In this document: in pieces, positions 27,619 through 40,684 of the stretch | Position numbering within the stretch: the stretch's first letter is position 1 | Layout of the letters: every line of letters starts with the position of its first letter | From: Haemophilus parainfluenzae | Lineage (GTDB): Bacteria > Pseudomonadota > Gammaproteobacteria > Enterobacterales > Pasteurellaceae | Assembly: GCF_900638025.1 (NCBI RefSeq) | Contig: NZ_LR134481.1 | Coordinates: forward strand, 62,001 to 126,000 | Direction: 5' to 3' | DNA length: 64,000 bases | Notes under the pieces: generated by a model | Told to the model about the DNA's origin: nothing | The model's input: the letters and a program-made list of their open reading frames with translations, nothing else | Databases searched by the model: none | Position numbers and translations under genes: made by a program

Positions 27619-28710
27619 ATGCGTGTTTCTGACTTTCATTTTGACTTACCTGATGAGCTGATTGCTCGTTACCCTAAAGAAGATCGTTCTTCTTGTCGCT
27701 TGTTACAACTCAATGGTGAAAACGGGGAAATTTCTCACCGCACTTTTACCGATGTATTGGATTTAATCGACGAAGGTGATTTGTTGATTTTTAACAATAC
27801 GCGCGTGATCCCTGCTCGTATGTTTGGTCGCAAAGCCAGTGGCGGGAAAATTGAGGTGTTGGTGGAACGTGTTTTAAGTGAACATCATTTCTTAGCGCAT
27901 ATTCGTTCATCAAAAGCCCCAAAAGAAGGTGCAGAATTATTTTTAGGCGAAGATAAGCTCGGTGAAAATAATGGCGTAAAAGCGATTATGGTCGGTCGTC
28001 AAGATGCCCTTTTTGAAGTGGAATTAGCGGATAAAAGTCGCAATGTACTTGATGTGTTGCAAGAAATCGGTCATATGCCGTTACCGCCTTATATTGATCG
28101 CCCAGATGAAGAAGCGGATCAAGAATGCTATCAAACCGTGTATAACAAAGTGCCTGGTGCAGTGGCGGCACCAACAGCAGGCTTGCATTTTGATGATGAG
28201 CTTTTACAAAAATTACACGAAAAAGGCGTCAATTTTGAATTTGTGACTTTGCACGTGGGCGCAGGTACATTCCAACCCGTACGTGTTGAAAATATTGAAG
28301 ATCACATCATGCACGCAGAATATGTGGAACTTTCTCAAGAAGTCTGCAATGCCATTATTGAAACGAAAAAAGCGGGTAAACGTGTGATTGCGGTAGGTAC
28401 AACATCAGTGCGTTCTGTTGAAACCGCAGCCCTATCAGCAGAAGAAAATGGCAATCCAGATTTAATTGAACCTTATTTTTCTGATACGTCTATTTTTATT
28501 TACCCGGGCAAATCATTCCGTGTGGTGGATGCGTTGATTACCAACTTTCACTTACCGGAAAGCACATTGATTATGTTGGTGTCTGCCTTCGCAGGCTTTA
28601 GCCACACCATGAACGCCTATAAAAGTGCGGTCAAAAATCGCTACCGTTTTTTCAGTTATGGCGATGCGATGTTCATCACTAAAAACCCCAATGTGAAAGG
28701 GTTAGAATAA
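27619..28710 (+). CDS. queA: tRNA preQ1(34) S-adenosylmethionine ribosyltransferase-isomerase
   Basis: The 363-residue enzyme transfers and rearranges the ribosyl part of SAM onto preQ1 in tRNA to make epoxyqueuosine. The family motifs [46 protein letters not shown] and [11 protein letters not shown] are all seen. It leads the conserved queA-tgt-yajC-secDF cluster. Its own uptake signal sits near the 3' end (28623). Confidence 0.97.
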   Translation: MRVSDFHFDLPDELIARYPKEDRSSCRLLQLNGENGEISHRTFTDVLDLIDEGDLLIFNNTRVIPARMFGRKASGGKIEVLVERVLSEHHFLAHIRSSKAPKEGAELFLGEDKLGENNGVKAIMVGRQDALFEVELADKSRNVLDVLQEIGHMPLPPYIDRPDEEADQECYQTVYNKVPGAVAAPTAGLHFDDELLQKLHEKGVNFEFVTLHVGAGTFQPVRVENIEDHIMHAEYVELSQEVCNAIIETKKAGKRVIAVGTTSVRSVETAALSAEENGNPDLIEPYFSDTSIFIYPGKSFRVVDALITNFHLPESTLIMLVSAFAGFSHTMNAYKSAVKNRYRFFSYGDAMFITKNPNVKGLE

Positions 28711-28754
28711 GTGGTTTGACTTATTTTCAGCCAACTCATAAAATACTCGTCCAG

Positions 28755-29970
<1,216 letters not shown>

Positions 29971-29976
29971 TTGATG

Positions 29977-30017
29977 AAAGTGCGGTAGAAAAATGAAATG
30001 TTTTTTGACCGCACTTT
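29977..30017 (+). terminator. Uptake-signal pair hairpin between tgt and the hemerythrin gene
   Basis: AAAGTGCGGT and ACCGCACTTT are inverted around a 21-base loop, followed by TTTT. The long loop makes it a weak terminator. Confidence 0.5.
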
Positions 30018-30034
30018 TTAACAAAGGAAACCTT

Positions 30035-30547
30035 ATGCAAATCCTCGAACCTCAACAATTTGCCACTTGGAATGAACCGATTGATATGCTTTATGCTTGT
30101 CATAGCAAAGTGAAACGCTTTTGCAAGCAACTTACGATTCTTCCTGGCTACTTAGAAAAAAATGGCGTGAATCAAGCCGTATTAAATGATGTGAAAACCA
30201 TTTTGCAGTATTTTAATCATGCGGCACCACTTCATCATGATGATGAAGAAAAAGACTTTTTCCCCGCTTTAATTGAAAAAGCACCTCAAGCGAAAGAGTC
30301 GGTGGATGAATTAGAACGCCAGCATGTTAGTTTGCATGAAAATTGGGCAAAGCTTTCGGAGCAGCTAGAAGAATTGATTGCAGAGAAACGTACCGATGTA
30401 GATGAAAGACTGGTTACGCAGTTTGTGGCGAGCTATGATAGACACATTGCCCTTGAAGAGCCGCTATTTGAGCTTGGTAAACAATATTTATCCGTAGAAC
30501 AACTCACGGCTATGGGCAAAATTATGTTTGCTCGTCGCCAAGCTTAA
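30035..30547 (+). CDS. Hemerythrin-like domain protein
   Basis: The 170-residue, all-helical protein has the spaced His/Glu ligands of hemerythrin-like domains: LYACHSKVKRF, FNHAAPLHHDDEEKDFF, RQHVSLHENW and DRHIALEEPLFE. Such domains bind a di-iron centre and sense or carry oxygen, NO or iron. The ATG at 30035 follows AAAGGAAAC; a longer frame would include the uptake signal. It is 3 bases from the TusA-like gene, so the two probably act together, perhaps in iron-sulfur or redox stress (inference). Confidence 0.8.
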   Translation: MQILEPQQFATWNEPIDMLYACHSKVKRFCKQLTILPGYLEKNGVNQAVLNDVKTILQYFNHAAPLHHDDEEKDFFPALIEKAPQAKESVDELERQHVSLHENWAKLSEQLEELIAEKRTDVDERLVTQFVASYDRHIALEEPLFELGKQYLSVEQLTAMGKIMFARRQA

Positions 30548-30550
30548 ATC

Positions 30551-30778
30551 ATGAAATATCAATTAAATTTGACCGCACTTTCCTGCCCGATTCCGCTTTT
30601 AACTGCAAAGAAGGCTTTAGCAAATTTAGCGCCAAATGATGAATTAGTTTTGCAATTAAATCGTCAAAGTGCGGTAGAAAATTTTGTTGTTTTTTGTGAA
30701 GAAAATCAATGTGAATTAGTGGATCAGCATTGGCTTTCCGAGCAAATCTTCGAAGTTTGCTTGAAAAAAATCAATTAA
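30551..30778 (+). CDS. TusA/SirA-family sulfur-carrier protein
   Basis: The 75-residue protein has the family signature [17 protein letters not shown] with the reactive Cys12 followed by Pro. Relatives pass sulfur for tRNA thiolation, molybdopterin or selenium metabolism. It is not clearly TusA itself. It is co-directional with the hemerythrin-like gene, 3 bases away. An uptake signal lies within the gene. Confidence 0.85.
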   Translation: MKYQLNLTALSCPIPLLTAKKALANLAPNDELVLQLNRQSAVENFVVFCEENQCELVDQHWLSEQIFEVCLKKIN

Positions 30779-30880
30779 TTCCAAAATTCTCGTTGTTATT
30801 GCCCTCATCGGCTTTTACTGAATGCCGTTTTATGGTATTTTACGACCACTTTTAACTTTTCATTTTATAAGGAAAACACA

Positions 30881-31171
30881 ATGGAAGCACAAAGCCCAAT
30901 GTCCACGCTATTTATTTTCGTGATCTTCGGTTTAATTTTTTATTTTATGATTTACCGCCCACAAGCAAAACGTAATAAAGAACACAAAAAATTAATGTCT
31001 GAATTGGCGAAAGGCACTGAAGTATTAACCGCTGGTGGCGTCATTGGTAAAATTACCAAAGTAACCGAAGGTGCTGAAATTGTTATCGCATTAAACGATA
31101 CCACTGAAATCACGATTAACCGTAACTACATTGTTTCAGTATTACCGAAAGGTTCTGTAAAATCTCTCTAA
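30881..31171 (+). CDS. yajC: Sec translocase accessory subunit YajC
   Basis: The 96-residue protein has one N-terminal membrane helix (FIFVIFGLIFYFMIYRPQ) then RNKEHKKLMSELAKGTEVLTAGGVIGKI, the family hallmark. It associates with SecDF at the inner membrane. The gene starts the yajC-secD-secF operon; ribosome site AAGGAAAAC. Confidence 0.96.
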   Translation: MEAQSPMSTLFIFVIFGLIFYFMIYRPQAKRNKEHKKLMSELAKGTEVLTAGGVIGKITKVTEGAEIVIALNDTTEITINRNYIVSVLPKGSVKSL

Positions 31172-31194
31172 TTTAAATTCCTAAAGGGAAAACT

Positions 31195-33045
31195 ATGTTA
31201 AATCGTTACCCATTATGGAAGAATCTAATGGTGATCCTTGTGGTCGCCATTGGTGCTTTATACTCTCTTCCAAATATCTATGGTGAAGATCCTGCGGTGC
31301 AAATTTCCGGTACTCGCGGACAACAAGCAGACACCACCGCATTAACTGAAGTACAAAATGTACTGAAAGAAAATAACCTTCCAACCAAATCTATCGTTCT
31401 TGAAAATGGCTCTATTCTTGCCCGTTTCACCAACACAGATGATCAACTTCTTGCCAAAGATAAAATTGCAGAAAAATTAGGCAACAGCTATACCACGGCA
31501 TTAAACCTTGCACCGGCAACACCGACTTGGTTAAGCAGCATTGGGGCTAACCCAATGAAATGGGGTTTGGACTTACGTGGTGGTGTACGCTTCTTAATGG
31601 AAGTGGACATGAATTCTGCTTTGGCTAAACGTCAAGAACAGCTACAAGACACATTACGTGGCGAGTTACGTAAAGAAAAAATTCAGTTTACCGCCATTAA
31701 AAATGGTGACAAATTTGGTACAACGGTCACGTTAGAAAACGCTGACCAGATGTCAAAAGCAGCACGTATTATTCGTCAGTTACACCCAACATTAGATGTG
31801 TCTGATATTGGTGACAACACCTTAAACCTTGCCCTTTCTGAAACGGCATTAACAGAATCACGTAACTTAGCGATCGAGCAAAACTTAACGATTTTACGTA
31901 AACGTGTCGCTGAATTAGGCGTAGCTGAAGCAGTTATTCAACGTCAAGGTGCAGAACGTATCGTAATCGAATTACCGGGTGTTCAAGATACTGCTCGTGC
32001 AAAAGAGATCTTAGGTGCAACCGCAACACTTGAATTCCGCATTGTGAATTCGTTGGTGAACCCTGAATCAGCAGCGCGTGGTATGTTACCTTCTGACACA
32101 GAAATCAAATATGACCGTCAAGGTAGACCTGTTGCACTTTACAAACGTGCGGTATTGGGTGGTGAACACATCATCAACTCAAGCTCGGGTTTAGACCAAA
32201 ACACCAGTACGCCACAAGTAAGTGTAACCTTGGATAGTGAAGGCGGCGAAATCATGTCGCAAACCACCAAGAAATACTACAAAAAACCAATGGCAACCTT
32301 GTATGTAGAATACAAAGACAACGGTAAAAAAGACGAAAATGGCAAAACCATTTTAGAGAAAAATGAAGAAGTCATTAACGTCGCAACCATTCAAGGTCGC
32401 TTTAGTTCTAACTTCCAAATTACGGGTGTAAGCAGCTCTGCGGAAGCACAAAACCTTTCTATGTTATTAAAATCAGGTGCATTAATCGCGCCAGTGCAAA
32501 TCGTTGAAGAACGTACAATTGGTCCTTCACTGGGTGCACAAAACGTAGAACAAGGTATCAATGCAAGTTTCTGGGGATTAATTATAGTCATCTTCTTCAT
32601 GTTGATTTACTACAAAATCTTCGGCGTGATCGCAAGCTTTGCATTAGTGATTAACATCGTTTTATTAGTCGGTTTAATGTCTATCCTACCTGGAGCAACA
32701 CTTTCCATGCCGGGGATTGCGGGTATCGTATTAACCTTGGGGATGTCGGTGGATGCCAACGTACTTATTTTTGAGCGTATCAAAGAAGAAATTCGTAATG
32801 GTCGTCCAATCCAGCAAGCTATTAACGAAGGTTATAACGGTGCATTCTCCTCTATCTTCGATGCGAACTTAACCACAATTTTAACGGCAATTATCCTTTA
32901 TGCAGTCGGTACAGGTCCAATTCAAGGCTTTGCGGTAACCCTTGCATTAGGTGTGGCAATTTCAATGTTTACAGCGATTACCGGAACACGTGCTATCGTG
33001 AACTTCCTATACGGCGGTAAACGTCTTGAAAAATTATCAATTTAG
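31195..33045 (+). CDS. secD: Protein translocase subunit SecD
   Basis: The 616-residue protein has an N-terminal membrane helix, a large periplasmic region with WGLDLRGGVRFLMEVD, and five C-terminal helices carrying GIVLTLGMSVDANVLIFERIKEE. With SecF it uses proton motive force to finish protein export. It follows yajC by 23 bases. Confidence 0.97.
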   Translation: MLNRYPLWKNLMVILVVAIGALYSLPNIYGEDPAVQISGTRGQQADTTALTEVQNVLKENNLPTKSIVLENGSILARFTNTDDQLLAKDKIAEKLGNSYTTALNLAPATPTWLSSIGANPMKWGLDLRGGVRFLMEVDMNSALAKRQEQLQDTLRGELRKEKIQFTAIKNGDKFGTTVTLENADQMSKAARIIRQLHPTLDVSDIGDNTLNLALSETALTESRNLAIEQNLTILRKRVAELGVAEAVIQRQGAERIVIELPGVQDTARAKEILGATATLEFRIVNSLVNPESAARGMLPSDTEIKYDRQGRPVALYKRAVLGGEHIINSSSGLDQNTSTPQVSVTLDSEGGEIMSQTTKKYYKKPMATLYVEYKDNGKKDENGKTILEKNEEVINVATIQGRFSSNFQITGVSSSAEAQNLSMLLKSGALIAPVQIVEERTIGPSLGAQNVEQGINASFWGLIIVIFFMLIYYKIFGVIASFALVINIVLLVGLMSILPGATLSMPGIAGIVLTLGMSVDANVLIFERIKEEIRNGRPIQQAINEGYNGAFSSIFDANLTTILTAIILYAVGTGPIQGFAVTLALGVAISMFTAITGTRAIVNFLYGGKRLEKLSI

Positions 33046-33055
33046 GTAGGATAAG

Positions 33056-34030
33056 ATGAGATTATTTGCAAAAGATAAAAACGGACATTTTATCCGTGAA
33101 GTGAATGGGATTAAATTGCCATTCCCTCTCACTGAATTTATGAAAGTGAGATTTGTAGGGTATGCATTTTCTGCTATTTTGATGACGATTTCCCTCTTCT
33201 TCATTATTACAAAAGGCTTCAACTGGGGCTTAGATTTTACGGGTGGTGTGGTATTTGATACTCACTTCTCACAACCCGCTGATTTAGAGAAAATCCGTGG
33301 CACATTAAACCAAAACGGGATTTCAAGCCCAATTGTACAAACAACGGGTTCTGTACAAGATGTCATGATCCGTTTACCGGCTGACAATAACGACTCAGGT
33401 ATCGGTGAACACGTTAAAGGCATGCTTCAAACGATTGATCCAAATATTCATATTAACAGTATTGAATTCGTTGGGCCTAACGTCGGTGAAGAACTGGCTC
33501 AAGGTGCGGTTTATGCGACGCTTGCCACTCTTGCGATGATGTTGATTTATATCGGCTCACGCTTTGAATGGCGTTTAGGTGTGGGTGGTATTGCATCACT
33601 CGCTCACGACGTAGTCATTACCCTCGGTTTGTTCTCTGCATTACAAGTTGAAATGGATTTAACCTTTGTGGCGGCAATTCTTTCCGTTGTGGGTTACTCT
33701 ATCAACGATAGTATCGTGGTATTCGACCGTGTACGTGAAAACTTCCGTAAAATTCGTCGTGTAGATACTATCGATATTATTGATATTTCCTTAACGCAAA
33801 CCTTGTCGAGAACCATCATGACCTCTCTCACAACACTTCTTGTTGTGATTGCCTTGTTCTTCTTTGGTGGGCCATCCATTCATAACTTCTCGTTAGCGTT
33901 ATTAATCGGTATCGGTTTTGGTACCTACTCATCAATCTTTATCGCGATTGCGATTGCTTATGACGTTGGTCTACGTCGCGAACATATGATTCCACCAAAA
34001 GTGGATAAAGAAATCGATGATTTACCTTAA
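33056..34030 (+). CDS. secF: Protein translocase subunit SecF
   Basis: The 324-residue partner of SecD has six membrane helices and the conserved WGLDFTGGVVFD and VGYSINDSIVVFDRVREN motifs. It lies 10 bases after secD and ends the operon at a strong terminator. Confidence 0.97.
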   Translation: MRLFAKDKNGHFIREVNGIKLPFPLTEFMKVRFVGYAFSAILMTISLFFIITKGFNWGLDFTGGVVFDTHFSQPADLEKIRGTLNQNGISSPIVQTTGSVQDVMIRLPADNNDSGIGEHVKGMLQTIDPNIHINSIEFVGPNVGEELAQGAVYATLATLAMMLIYIGSRFEWRLGVGGIASLAHDVVITLGLFSALQVEMDLTFVAAILSVVGYSINDSIVVFDRVRENFRKIRRVDTIDIIDISLTQTLSRTIMTSLTTLLVVIALFFFGGPSIHNFSLALLIGIGFGTYSSIFIAIAIAYDVGLRREHMIPPKVDKEIDDLP

Positions 34031-34053
34031 TCTATCGAACATGAGATAAAAAG

Positions 34054-34081
34054 AAAGCCACCATAATGGTGGCTTTTTTAT
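34054..34081. terminator. Terminator after secF
   Basis: AAAGCCACC and GGTGGCTTT pair across a 5-base loop, followed by TTTTT. A-run on the left makes it usable by the convergent perM transcript too. Confidence 0.85.
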
Positions 34082-34111
34082 TGCTAAAATTAAGTGCTTT
34101 TTGACCGCACT

Positions 34112-35151
34112 TTATTCGTTTACATCACCTAATAAAGCTGCATATTTCTTCGTTGATTCGGCACTTTCCAGGGTAATTTTAAACGCCATTGTCAGCGGTA
34201 CTGAAAGCAACATGCCTACCGTACCAAGTAACCATCCCCAGAAAAGTAATGAAAAGAATACGACCAAGGTAGAAAGCCCTAAGGTTTTTCCCATCATTTT
34301 CGGTTCAATAATATTACCGATCACAATATTTAATACAATAATACCGACGGTTACGCCCATTCCTACACCAAATCCATTCAGTAATAACGCCTGAACCACA
34401 ATCGGCACTGCGGCAATAATTGAACCGATATTCGGAATATAATTTAATAGGAAGCTTAAGGTTGCCCATAAAATCGCATATTGCACCCCCGTTACATCCA
34501 ACAAAATCCAAGTCGCAACACCCGTCAACAAACTTGTCACCGTTTTCACACCAAGATAACTAATCACACCGTCTAAAATACGATCAATGTGATGCTCTTC
34601 CGCAACAACATCATGTTCATTGGCACTTAAAACTAACGCAAGTTTATGCTTCATGGTTGGTGCTTCAAGCAGCATAAAAATCACTGCTAAAATCAACACA
34701 AAAACATTCGTAACCACGCCAGAAAAGTTTAATAACAAACGGCTCACAAAGTTCATGATCACGCTCGGATCAAAATGCTCCATAATGGCTTCGCGAGAAA
34801 TCACAATCGGCAATTTCAGTTTTTGAGCTAACGCCATGACGTCATTTATACGCTCTGAAAGTAGCACTTTATATTGCGGAATAGAACGTGTAAATTCCTG
34901 CACACTGCTGTTAATTAATCCCGCCAAGAAAAAGAATACAATTAAAATCAAAATAAATAACAAGGCAATTGCAATACCATGTGGTACTTTGCGTTGTGTC
35001 ATTGCTTTAATCACGGGTGAACAAATAATGGCGATAAATAATGCCAATAAAAAAGGCACGACAATCTCTGCCGCCAGTTTAATTCCCGCAAACACAATCA
35101 CTAAAGCCGCCATAGCGACGACAGTGCGGTTAAAATTTAAGTTTTTTTCCA

Positions 35152-35152
<1 letters not shown>
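34112..35152 (-). CDS. perM: AI-2E family transporter (PerM-like permease)
   Basis: The 346-residue protein has about seven to eight membrane segments and the AI-2E/PerM motifs VVPFLLALFIAIICSPVI, LNYIPNIGSIIAAVP and GNIIEPKMMGKTLGLSTLVVFFSL. The substrate is unknown. The start is GTG, overlapping the glnB stop by one base, so it is translationally coupled to glnB. Confidence 0.85.
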
Positions 35153-36085
<933 letters not shown>

Positions 36086-36154
36086 TTTTTTCCTCATTTT
36101 TATACGCTATAAACAGCGTCATTCTACCCTATTTTATCTTTTACCAAAGCATAA

Positions 36155-36190
36155 AAAAGCCATTTAGCTTTCACTAAATGGCTTTTCATT
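36155..36190 (-). terminator. Terminator after clpB
   Basis: AAAAGCCATTTAG and CTAAATGGCTTTT form a 13-bp stem with a 6-base loop and an A-run on the left, which reads as a T-run after clpB on the minus strand. Confidence 0.85.
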
Positions 36191-36197
36191 TTAGAGC

Positions 36198-38768
36198 TTA
36201 TTGTCTGGCTTGAACTTTGCCATCCACATAATCCACTGTGACCACTTTACCTGGTAATAATTGACCAGATAGAACTTGTTGTGCCAAGCTGTTTTCGATC
36301 TCTTGTTGGATTGCTCGTTTTAATGGACGAGCCCCATAAATTGGGTCATAACCCACTTCACCAATGAAATCTAATAACGCTTCGGTAAACACTAATTCGT
36401 AACCACGAGTTTCCATACGTTTTGCTAGACGTTCTAATTGGATGCTTGCAATCGCACGGATATTTTCTTTACCAAGCGGATGGAATACCACAGTTTCATC
36501 AATACGGTTGATGAATTCCGGACGGAAATGTTGGCTCACCACTGACATCACTAAGGCTTTCATTTCACCATAGCTTTCGTCTTTGCTACCTTGGATTAAA
36601 TCAGAACCCAAGTTAGAGGTCATAATCACCACGGTATTACGGAAGTCTACTGTACGGCCTTGACCATCAGTTAAACGACCATCATCCAACACTTGTAATA
36701 AGATATTGAATACGTCCGCATGGGCTTTTTCCACTTCATCTAACAAAATCACCGAATATGGACGACGACGCACCGCTTCAGTTAAGTAACCACCTTCTTC
36801 ATAGCCTACGTAGCCTGGAGGTGCACCCACTAAACGAGATACGCTGTGTTTTTCCATAAACTCTGACATATCGATACGCACCATCGCATCTTCGCTGTCA
36901 AAGAGGAATTTCGCCAAAGTTTTGCAAAGCTCTGTTTTACCTACACCAGTTGGTCCTAAGAATAAGAATGAACCAATTGGACGGTTAGGATCAGAAAGCC
37001 CTGCACGGCTACGACGAATCGCGTTTGCTACGGCATCGACTGCTTCTTCTTGACCGATCACGCGTTTATGCAATTCTTCTTCCATGCGTAAAAGTTTTTC
37101 TTTCTCGCCTTCCATCATTTTAGAAACAGGAATACCTGTTGCTTTAGAAAGCACTTCGGCAATTTCTTCATCAGTTACACGATAGCGCAATAAGGTCATT
37201 TCTTTGCCTTCGCTAGTTTCAGCGGCAGCAAGTTGTTTTTCCAATTCAGGAATGCGACCGTATTGAAGCTCAGACATTTTATTTAAATCACCTGCACGAC
37301 GCGCTTGTTCCATTTCAGTTTTCGCCGCATCTAACTCTTGTTTGATGTGTTGTGAACCTGAAAGGGTCGCTTTTTCTGATTTCCAAACTTCTTCAAGTTC
37401 AGCGTATTCACGTTCTTTATCAGCAAGCTCTTTTTCTAACATCTCTAAACGTTTACGGCTTGCTTCGTCTTCTTCTTTTTGTAATGCTTGTTGTTCCAAT
37501 TTTAATTGGATAATACGACGTTCAAGACGATCGAGCGGCTCTGGTTTAGAGTCAATTTCCATACGGATGCTCGAAGCAGCTTCATCGATTAAGTCGATGG
37601 CTTTATCCGGCAATTGACGATCGGAAATATAACGGTGTGAAAGCGTTGCTGCTGCCACGATTGCCGGGTCAGTAATATCTACATGGTGATGGATCTCATA
37701 ACGCTCTTTCAAACCACGTAAGATCGCAATGGTATCTTCGACACTTGGCTCATCCACAAAGACTTTTTGGAAACGACGCTCAAGTGCGGCATCTTTCTCG
37801 ATATATTGACGATATTCGTCTAATGTAGTTGCCCCCACACAGTGTAATTCACCACGTGCTAAACTTGGTTTTAATAAGTTACCTGCATCCATCGCACCAT
37901 CAGTTTTACCTGCACCAACCATGGTATGGATTTCATCAATAAAGAGGATTACGCGACCTTCTTCTTTTGATAACTCATTTAAAACAGCTTTTAAGCGCTC
38001 TTCAAATTCACCGCGGTATTTCGCACCGGCAATCAGTGCGCCCATATCTAAAGAAAGTACACGTTTGTTTTTTAAGCCTTCAGGCACTTCACCATTAACA
38101 ATACGTTGTGCTAAACCTTCCACGATAGCGGTTTTACCTACACCAGGCTCACCGATTAATACAGGGTTATTTTTGGTACGACGTTGCAATACTTGAATCG
38201 CTCGACGAATTTCTTCATCACGACCAATAACTGGGTCAAGTTTGCCACTTTCAGCACGAGCGGTTAAATCAATAGTATATTTTTCAAGAGCTTGTCTGCT
38301 TTCTTCTGCATTTTGATCGTTCACGCTTTGTCCTCCGCGAATATGTTGAATCGCTTGTAAAATTTGTTCTTTTTTTGCACCACATTTTTTCAAAATGTCA
38401 TTTAATGTGCCTCGCTCTTCAAGCGCTGCCAATAAGAACAACTCACTGGAAATAAATTTATCTTGTTTTTGTTGTGCTAATTTGTCACATAAATTCAATA
38501 AGTTGAGTAATTGACGAGAAATTTGCACATCTCCGCCATTACCCGACACTTGTGGCAACTTATTCAATTCGGCGTTTAATTCATTACGTAATAACGCCAC
38601 ATTCACGCCACTTGCTGTCAAAATCGGTGCAATTGAACCGTCTTGTTGATTTAAAAGTGCGGTCAATAAATGCACTGGTTCGATAAACTGATTATCTTTA
38701 CCAAGCGCTAATGACTGTGCTTCACTGAGTGCTTGTTGGAATTTTGTGGTAAATTTTTCAATATTCAT
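36198..38768 (-). CDS. clpB: ClpB disaggregase (Hsp100)
   Basis: The 856-residue AAA+ chaperone rescues aggregated proteins with DnaK. The N-domain, Walker A sites GEPGVGKTA and GPTGVGKTE, and the long coiled-coil middle domain are all in place. I chose the ATG at 38768, behind GCAGGAGAAGAT, ten codons inside the longest frame. A heat-shock-like -35 lies upstream. Confidence 0.97.
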   Translation of the reverse strand: MNIEKFTTKFQQALSEAQSLALGKDNQFIEPVHLLTALLNQQDGSIAPILTASGVNVALLRNELNAELNKLPQVSGNGGDVQISRQLLNLLNLCDKLAQQKQDKFISSELFLLAALEERGTLNDILKKCGAKKEQILQAIQHIRGGQSVNDQNAEESRQALEKYTIDLTARAESGKLDPVIGRDEEIRRAIQVLQRRTKNNPVLIGEPGVGKTAIVEGLAQRIVNGEVPEGLKNKRVLSLDMGALIAGAKYRGEFEERLKAVLNELSKEEGRVILFIDEIHTMVGAGKTDGAMDAGNLLKPSLARGELHCVGATTLDEYRQYIEKDAALERRFQKVFVDEPSVEDTIAILRGLKERYEIHHHVDITDPAIVAAATLSHRYISDRQLPDKAIDLIDEAASSIRMEIDSKPEPLDRLERRIIQLKLEQQALQKEEDEASRKRLEMLEKELADKEREYAELEEVWKSEKATLSGSQHIKQELDAAKTEMEQARRAGDLNKMSELQYGRIPELEKQLAAAETSEGKEMTLLRYRVTDEEIAEVLSKATGIPVSKMMEGEKEKLLRMEEELHKRVIGQEEAVDAVANAIRRSRAGLSDPNRPIGSFLFLGPTGVGKTELCKTLAKFLFDSEDAMVRIDMSEFMEKHSVSRLVGAPPGYVGYEEGGYLTEAVRRRPYSVILLDEVEKAHADVFNILLQVLDDGRLTDGQGRTVDFRNTVVIMTSNLGSDLIQGSKDESYGEMKALVMSVVSQHFRPEFINRIDETVVFHPLGKENIRAIASIQLERLAKRMETRGYELVFTEALLDFIGEVGYDPIYGARPLKRAIQQEIENSLAQQVLSGQLLPGKVVTVDYVDGKVQARQ

Positions 38769-38824
38769 ATCTTCTCCTGCATAAAATTCTTGGGTCATCC
38801 CCTTTATGAGTAATTAAATAAGAT

Positions 38825-38843
38825 CCTTTTTTGGCATTTCAAG
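38825..38843 (-). promoter_or_regulatory. Possible heat-shock (sigma-32) promoter of clpB
   Basis: On the minus strand CTTGAAA, the sigma-32 -35 motif, lies about 70 bases upstream of clpB. The -10 side is only a loose match, so this is tentative. Confidence 0.35.
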
Positions 38844-38897
38844 AGAAAAAATCGACTATTTTTAATTTCTTCTATCAAATTTTATTTCTTGATAGGT

Positions 38898-39470
38898 TTA
38901 AGCAACTAAAATTCGGTGAAGAGGCACGTCCCAGGCTTCTATTGGGAGCTGTTCAACTTGCTGACATTGATGGGCTAATCCCACAGGAATAAAAGAAGCA
39001 TTTTGCCAATTCTGTAAAGTTCGGTCATAAAAACCACCGCCCATACCAAGACGATTCCCTTGTTTATCAAAAGCGACAAGTGGTGTAAAAAGAATATCTA
39101 ATTCATCCAAAGGCAATACGTTTTGCACATTGAGTTTTGGCTCCAAAATGCCAAATTTATTTTTCAGCATTGGTGTATCTGGCAAATAACGCAAGAACAA
39201 AAGATGATTAGGATTGAAAGGGTGCAATACCGGCAAATAAACGTGCTTATCTTGTGCCCAAAGGGTTTTAATAAGTTTATCTGTGGAGATTTCTCCATCA
39301 AAGGAAACATACAGGGCAATATGCTGCGCATTTCGTTCTTCAATTAATACAAGAGCTTGTTGAGTGATGGAATCTTCCGCCTGTTGTTGCTGAAGTGCGG
39401 CCAAATTTGCTCGCGTTTTACGAATTTGTTGACGGAGTTGATTGCGAAGCGTTTGCTGTGTTGATTTCAT
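38898..39470 (-). CDS. ygfA: 5-formyltetrahydrofolate cyclo-ligase
   Basis: The 190-residue enzyme turns 5-formyl-THF to 5,10-methenyl-THF. Signature residues FTPLVAFDKQGNRLGMGGGFYDRTL and the basic N-terminal RNQLRQQIRKTR are seen. I chose the ATG at 39470 because the longer frame runs backwards through 6S RNA. The ssrS-ygfA arrangement is also found in E. coli, where one transcript carries both. Confidence 0.93.
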   Translation of the reverse strand: MKSTQQTLRNQLRQQIRKTRANLAALQQQQAEDSITQQALVLIEERNAQHIALYVSFDGEISTDKLIKTLWAQDKHVYLPVLHPFNPNHLLFLRYLPDTPMLKNKFGILEPKLNVQNVLPLDELDILFTPLVAFDKQGNRLGMGGGFYDRTLQNWQNASFIPVGLAHQCQQVEQLPIEAWDVPLHRILVA

Positions 39471-39497
39471 TCGATTAGAAAGAATGGATTTTAAAGG

Positions 39498-39694
39498 AAA
39501 GCCCCAGAGTGCCGCTACGAGTAGTAGTCCTTGAACCCGATGGTTCAAGGAAACCGGTAAGGTCATTTTTAGGTTTCTTTAGCCCAATGACAAAGTCAAA
39601 GGTCAAGCCTACACACCAATGACGGGAAACCGATTTATAAGATTTTAAGTATCGGCTCAGGGACATAACCCATCCACGAACACCCCAGGAAATC
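39498..39694 (-). ncRNA. ssrS: 6S RNA
   Basis: On the minus strand this gives TCCTGGGGTGTTCG near the 5' end, the conserved CCCTGAGCCGATACTT, then TTGAACCATCGGGTTCAAGG and GCGGCACTCTGGGGC near the 3' end, matching 6S RNA of gamma-proteobacteria. The ends pair (CCTGGGGTG with CACTCTGGGGC) to form the closing stem. 6S RNA mimics an open promoter and sequesters sigma-70 RNA polymerase in stationary phase. It lies directly upstream of ygfA. Bounds are good to a few bases. Confidence 0.9.
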
Positions 39695-39787
39695 TTTTAA
39701 ATTTATACTAGCTCAATTTGATCAATTTGACTAGCTTTTATTTTAAATAATTTGCTTTTTACTTCTAGATTATAAACAACATATAAA

Positions 39788-40576
39788 CTATTTTTTAATT
39801 GGTTGAATTAAATCTGAATCGTCAGGTTTCTTTATTTCAGTAAATTTTTTATCCTTGTTCGCTTCAATTACTTTCTGCGTTTGATCCGCTAATTGCTGTA
39901 AACCCATTCGATCATATGCTTCTTTCATTAAGAATAAACCTTCATAAGTCGCTTGAGCATCAGGATATTGTTGCAACATACCCACTACACGATTTGATAC
40001 TGCGACCCATGCATCACGTTTTGCATAGAATTTCGCAATCTCTAACTCATGACGCGCTAATGAGTCTTTGATATACGCCATACGTGCTACCGCATCTTGT
40101 GAATATGGACTATTCGGGAATGCACTAACTAAACTTTGAAAGTTAGAAAATGCAGTTTTCATAGATGTTGTTTCACGCGTTGCACGATCGATGCCAAAAA
40201 AATCTTGAACCACATTATCAGCAGTTGCTAAATTTGTTAACCCTGCCATATAGACGGCATAGTCACGGTTTGGACTTTGTGGAAATTGGTGTAGATAATT
40301 ATCTACTGTCACTAATGTTGCCGTATAATCTTGTGCTTTATAGTTTGCATAAATTAAATCAAGCATAGCTTGTTCTTGATAAGTACTGCCTGGAAAACGT
40401 TCTGTTGTTGCATTTAAATAACGAATTGATTCTTTATAGCTACCTTCTTGCAAAGCAGATGAGCCTTTTGCATAAAGCTCATCAACTGAAGATTGTTCTA
40501 CTTCTTTCTTACCACTACAAGCCATAATAGCCAATGAAGTCATAGCAATAAGTGCGAAAGATTTTATTTTATGCAT
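39788..40576 (-). CDS. bamD: Outer membrane assembly lipoprotein BamD
   Basis: The 262-residue lipoprotein is part of the BAM complex that inserts beta-barrels. A lipobox SLAIMACSG puts the lipidated cysteine at residue 20. TPR-like repeats follow: ELYAKGSSALQEGSYKESIRYLN, then TLVTVDNYLHQFPQSP and so on. In H. influenzae the gene was named comL-like. It is divergent from rluD. Confidence 0.96.
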   Translation of the reverse strand: MHKIKSFALIAMTSLAIMACSGKKEVEQSSVDELYAKGSSALQEGSYKESIRYLNATTERFPGSTYQEQAMLDLIYANYKAQDYTATLVTVDNYLHQFPQSPNRDYAVYMAGLTNLATADNVVQDFFGIDRATRETTSMKTAFSNFQSLVSAFPNSPYSQDAVARMAYIKDSLARHELEIAKFYAKRDAWVAVSNRVVGMLQQYPDAQATYEGLFLMKEAYDRMGLQQLADQTQKVIEANKDKKFTEIKKPDDSDLIQPIKK

Positions 40577-40684
40577 TCTTTTTCCTTAATTTTTACGAAA
40601 ATCAATAAATAAGTTACAATTAGCGAATATTGTATAGAACATTACACAATAAGCCAACTTTTTAAATTTTTAGATGGATTGTTT

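Noticed and set aside
39471..39566. N-terminal extension of ygfA
   Set aside because: The bases are 6S RNA; the family N-terminus starts at 39470.
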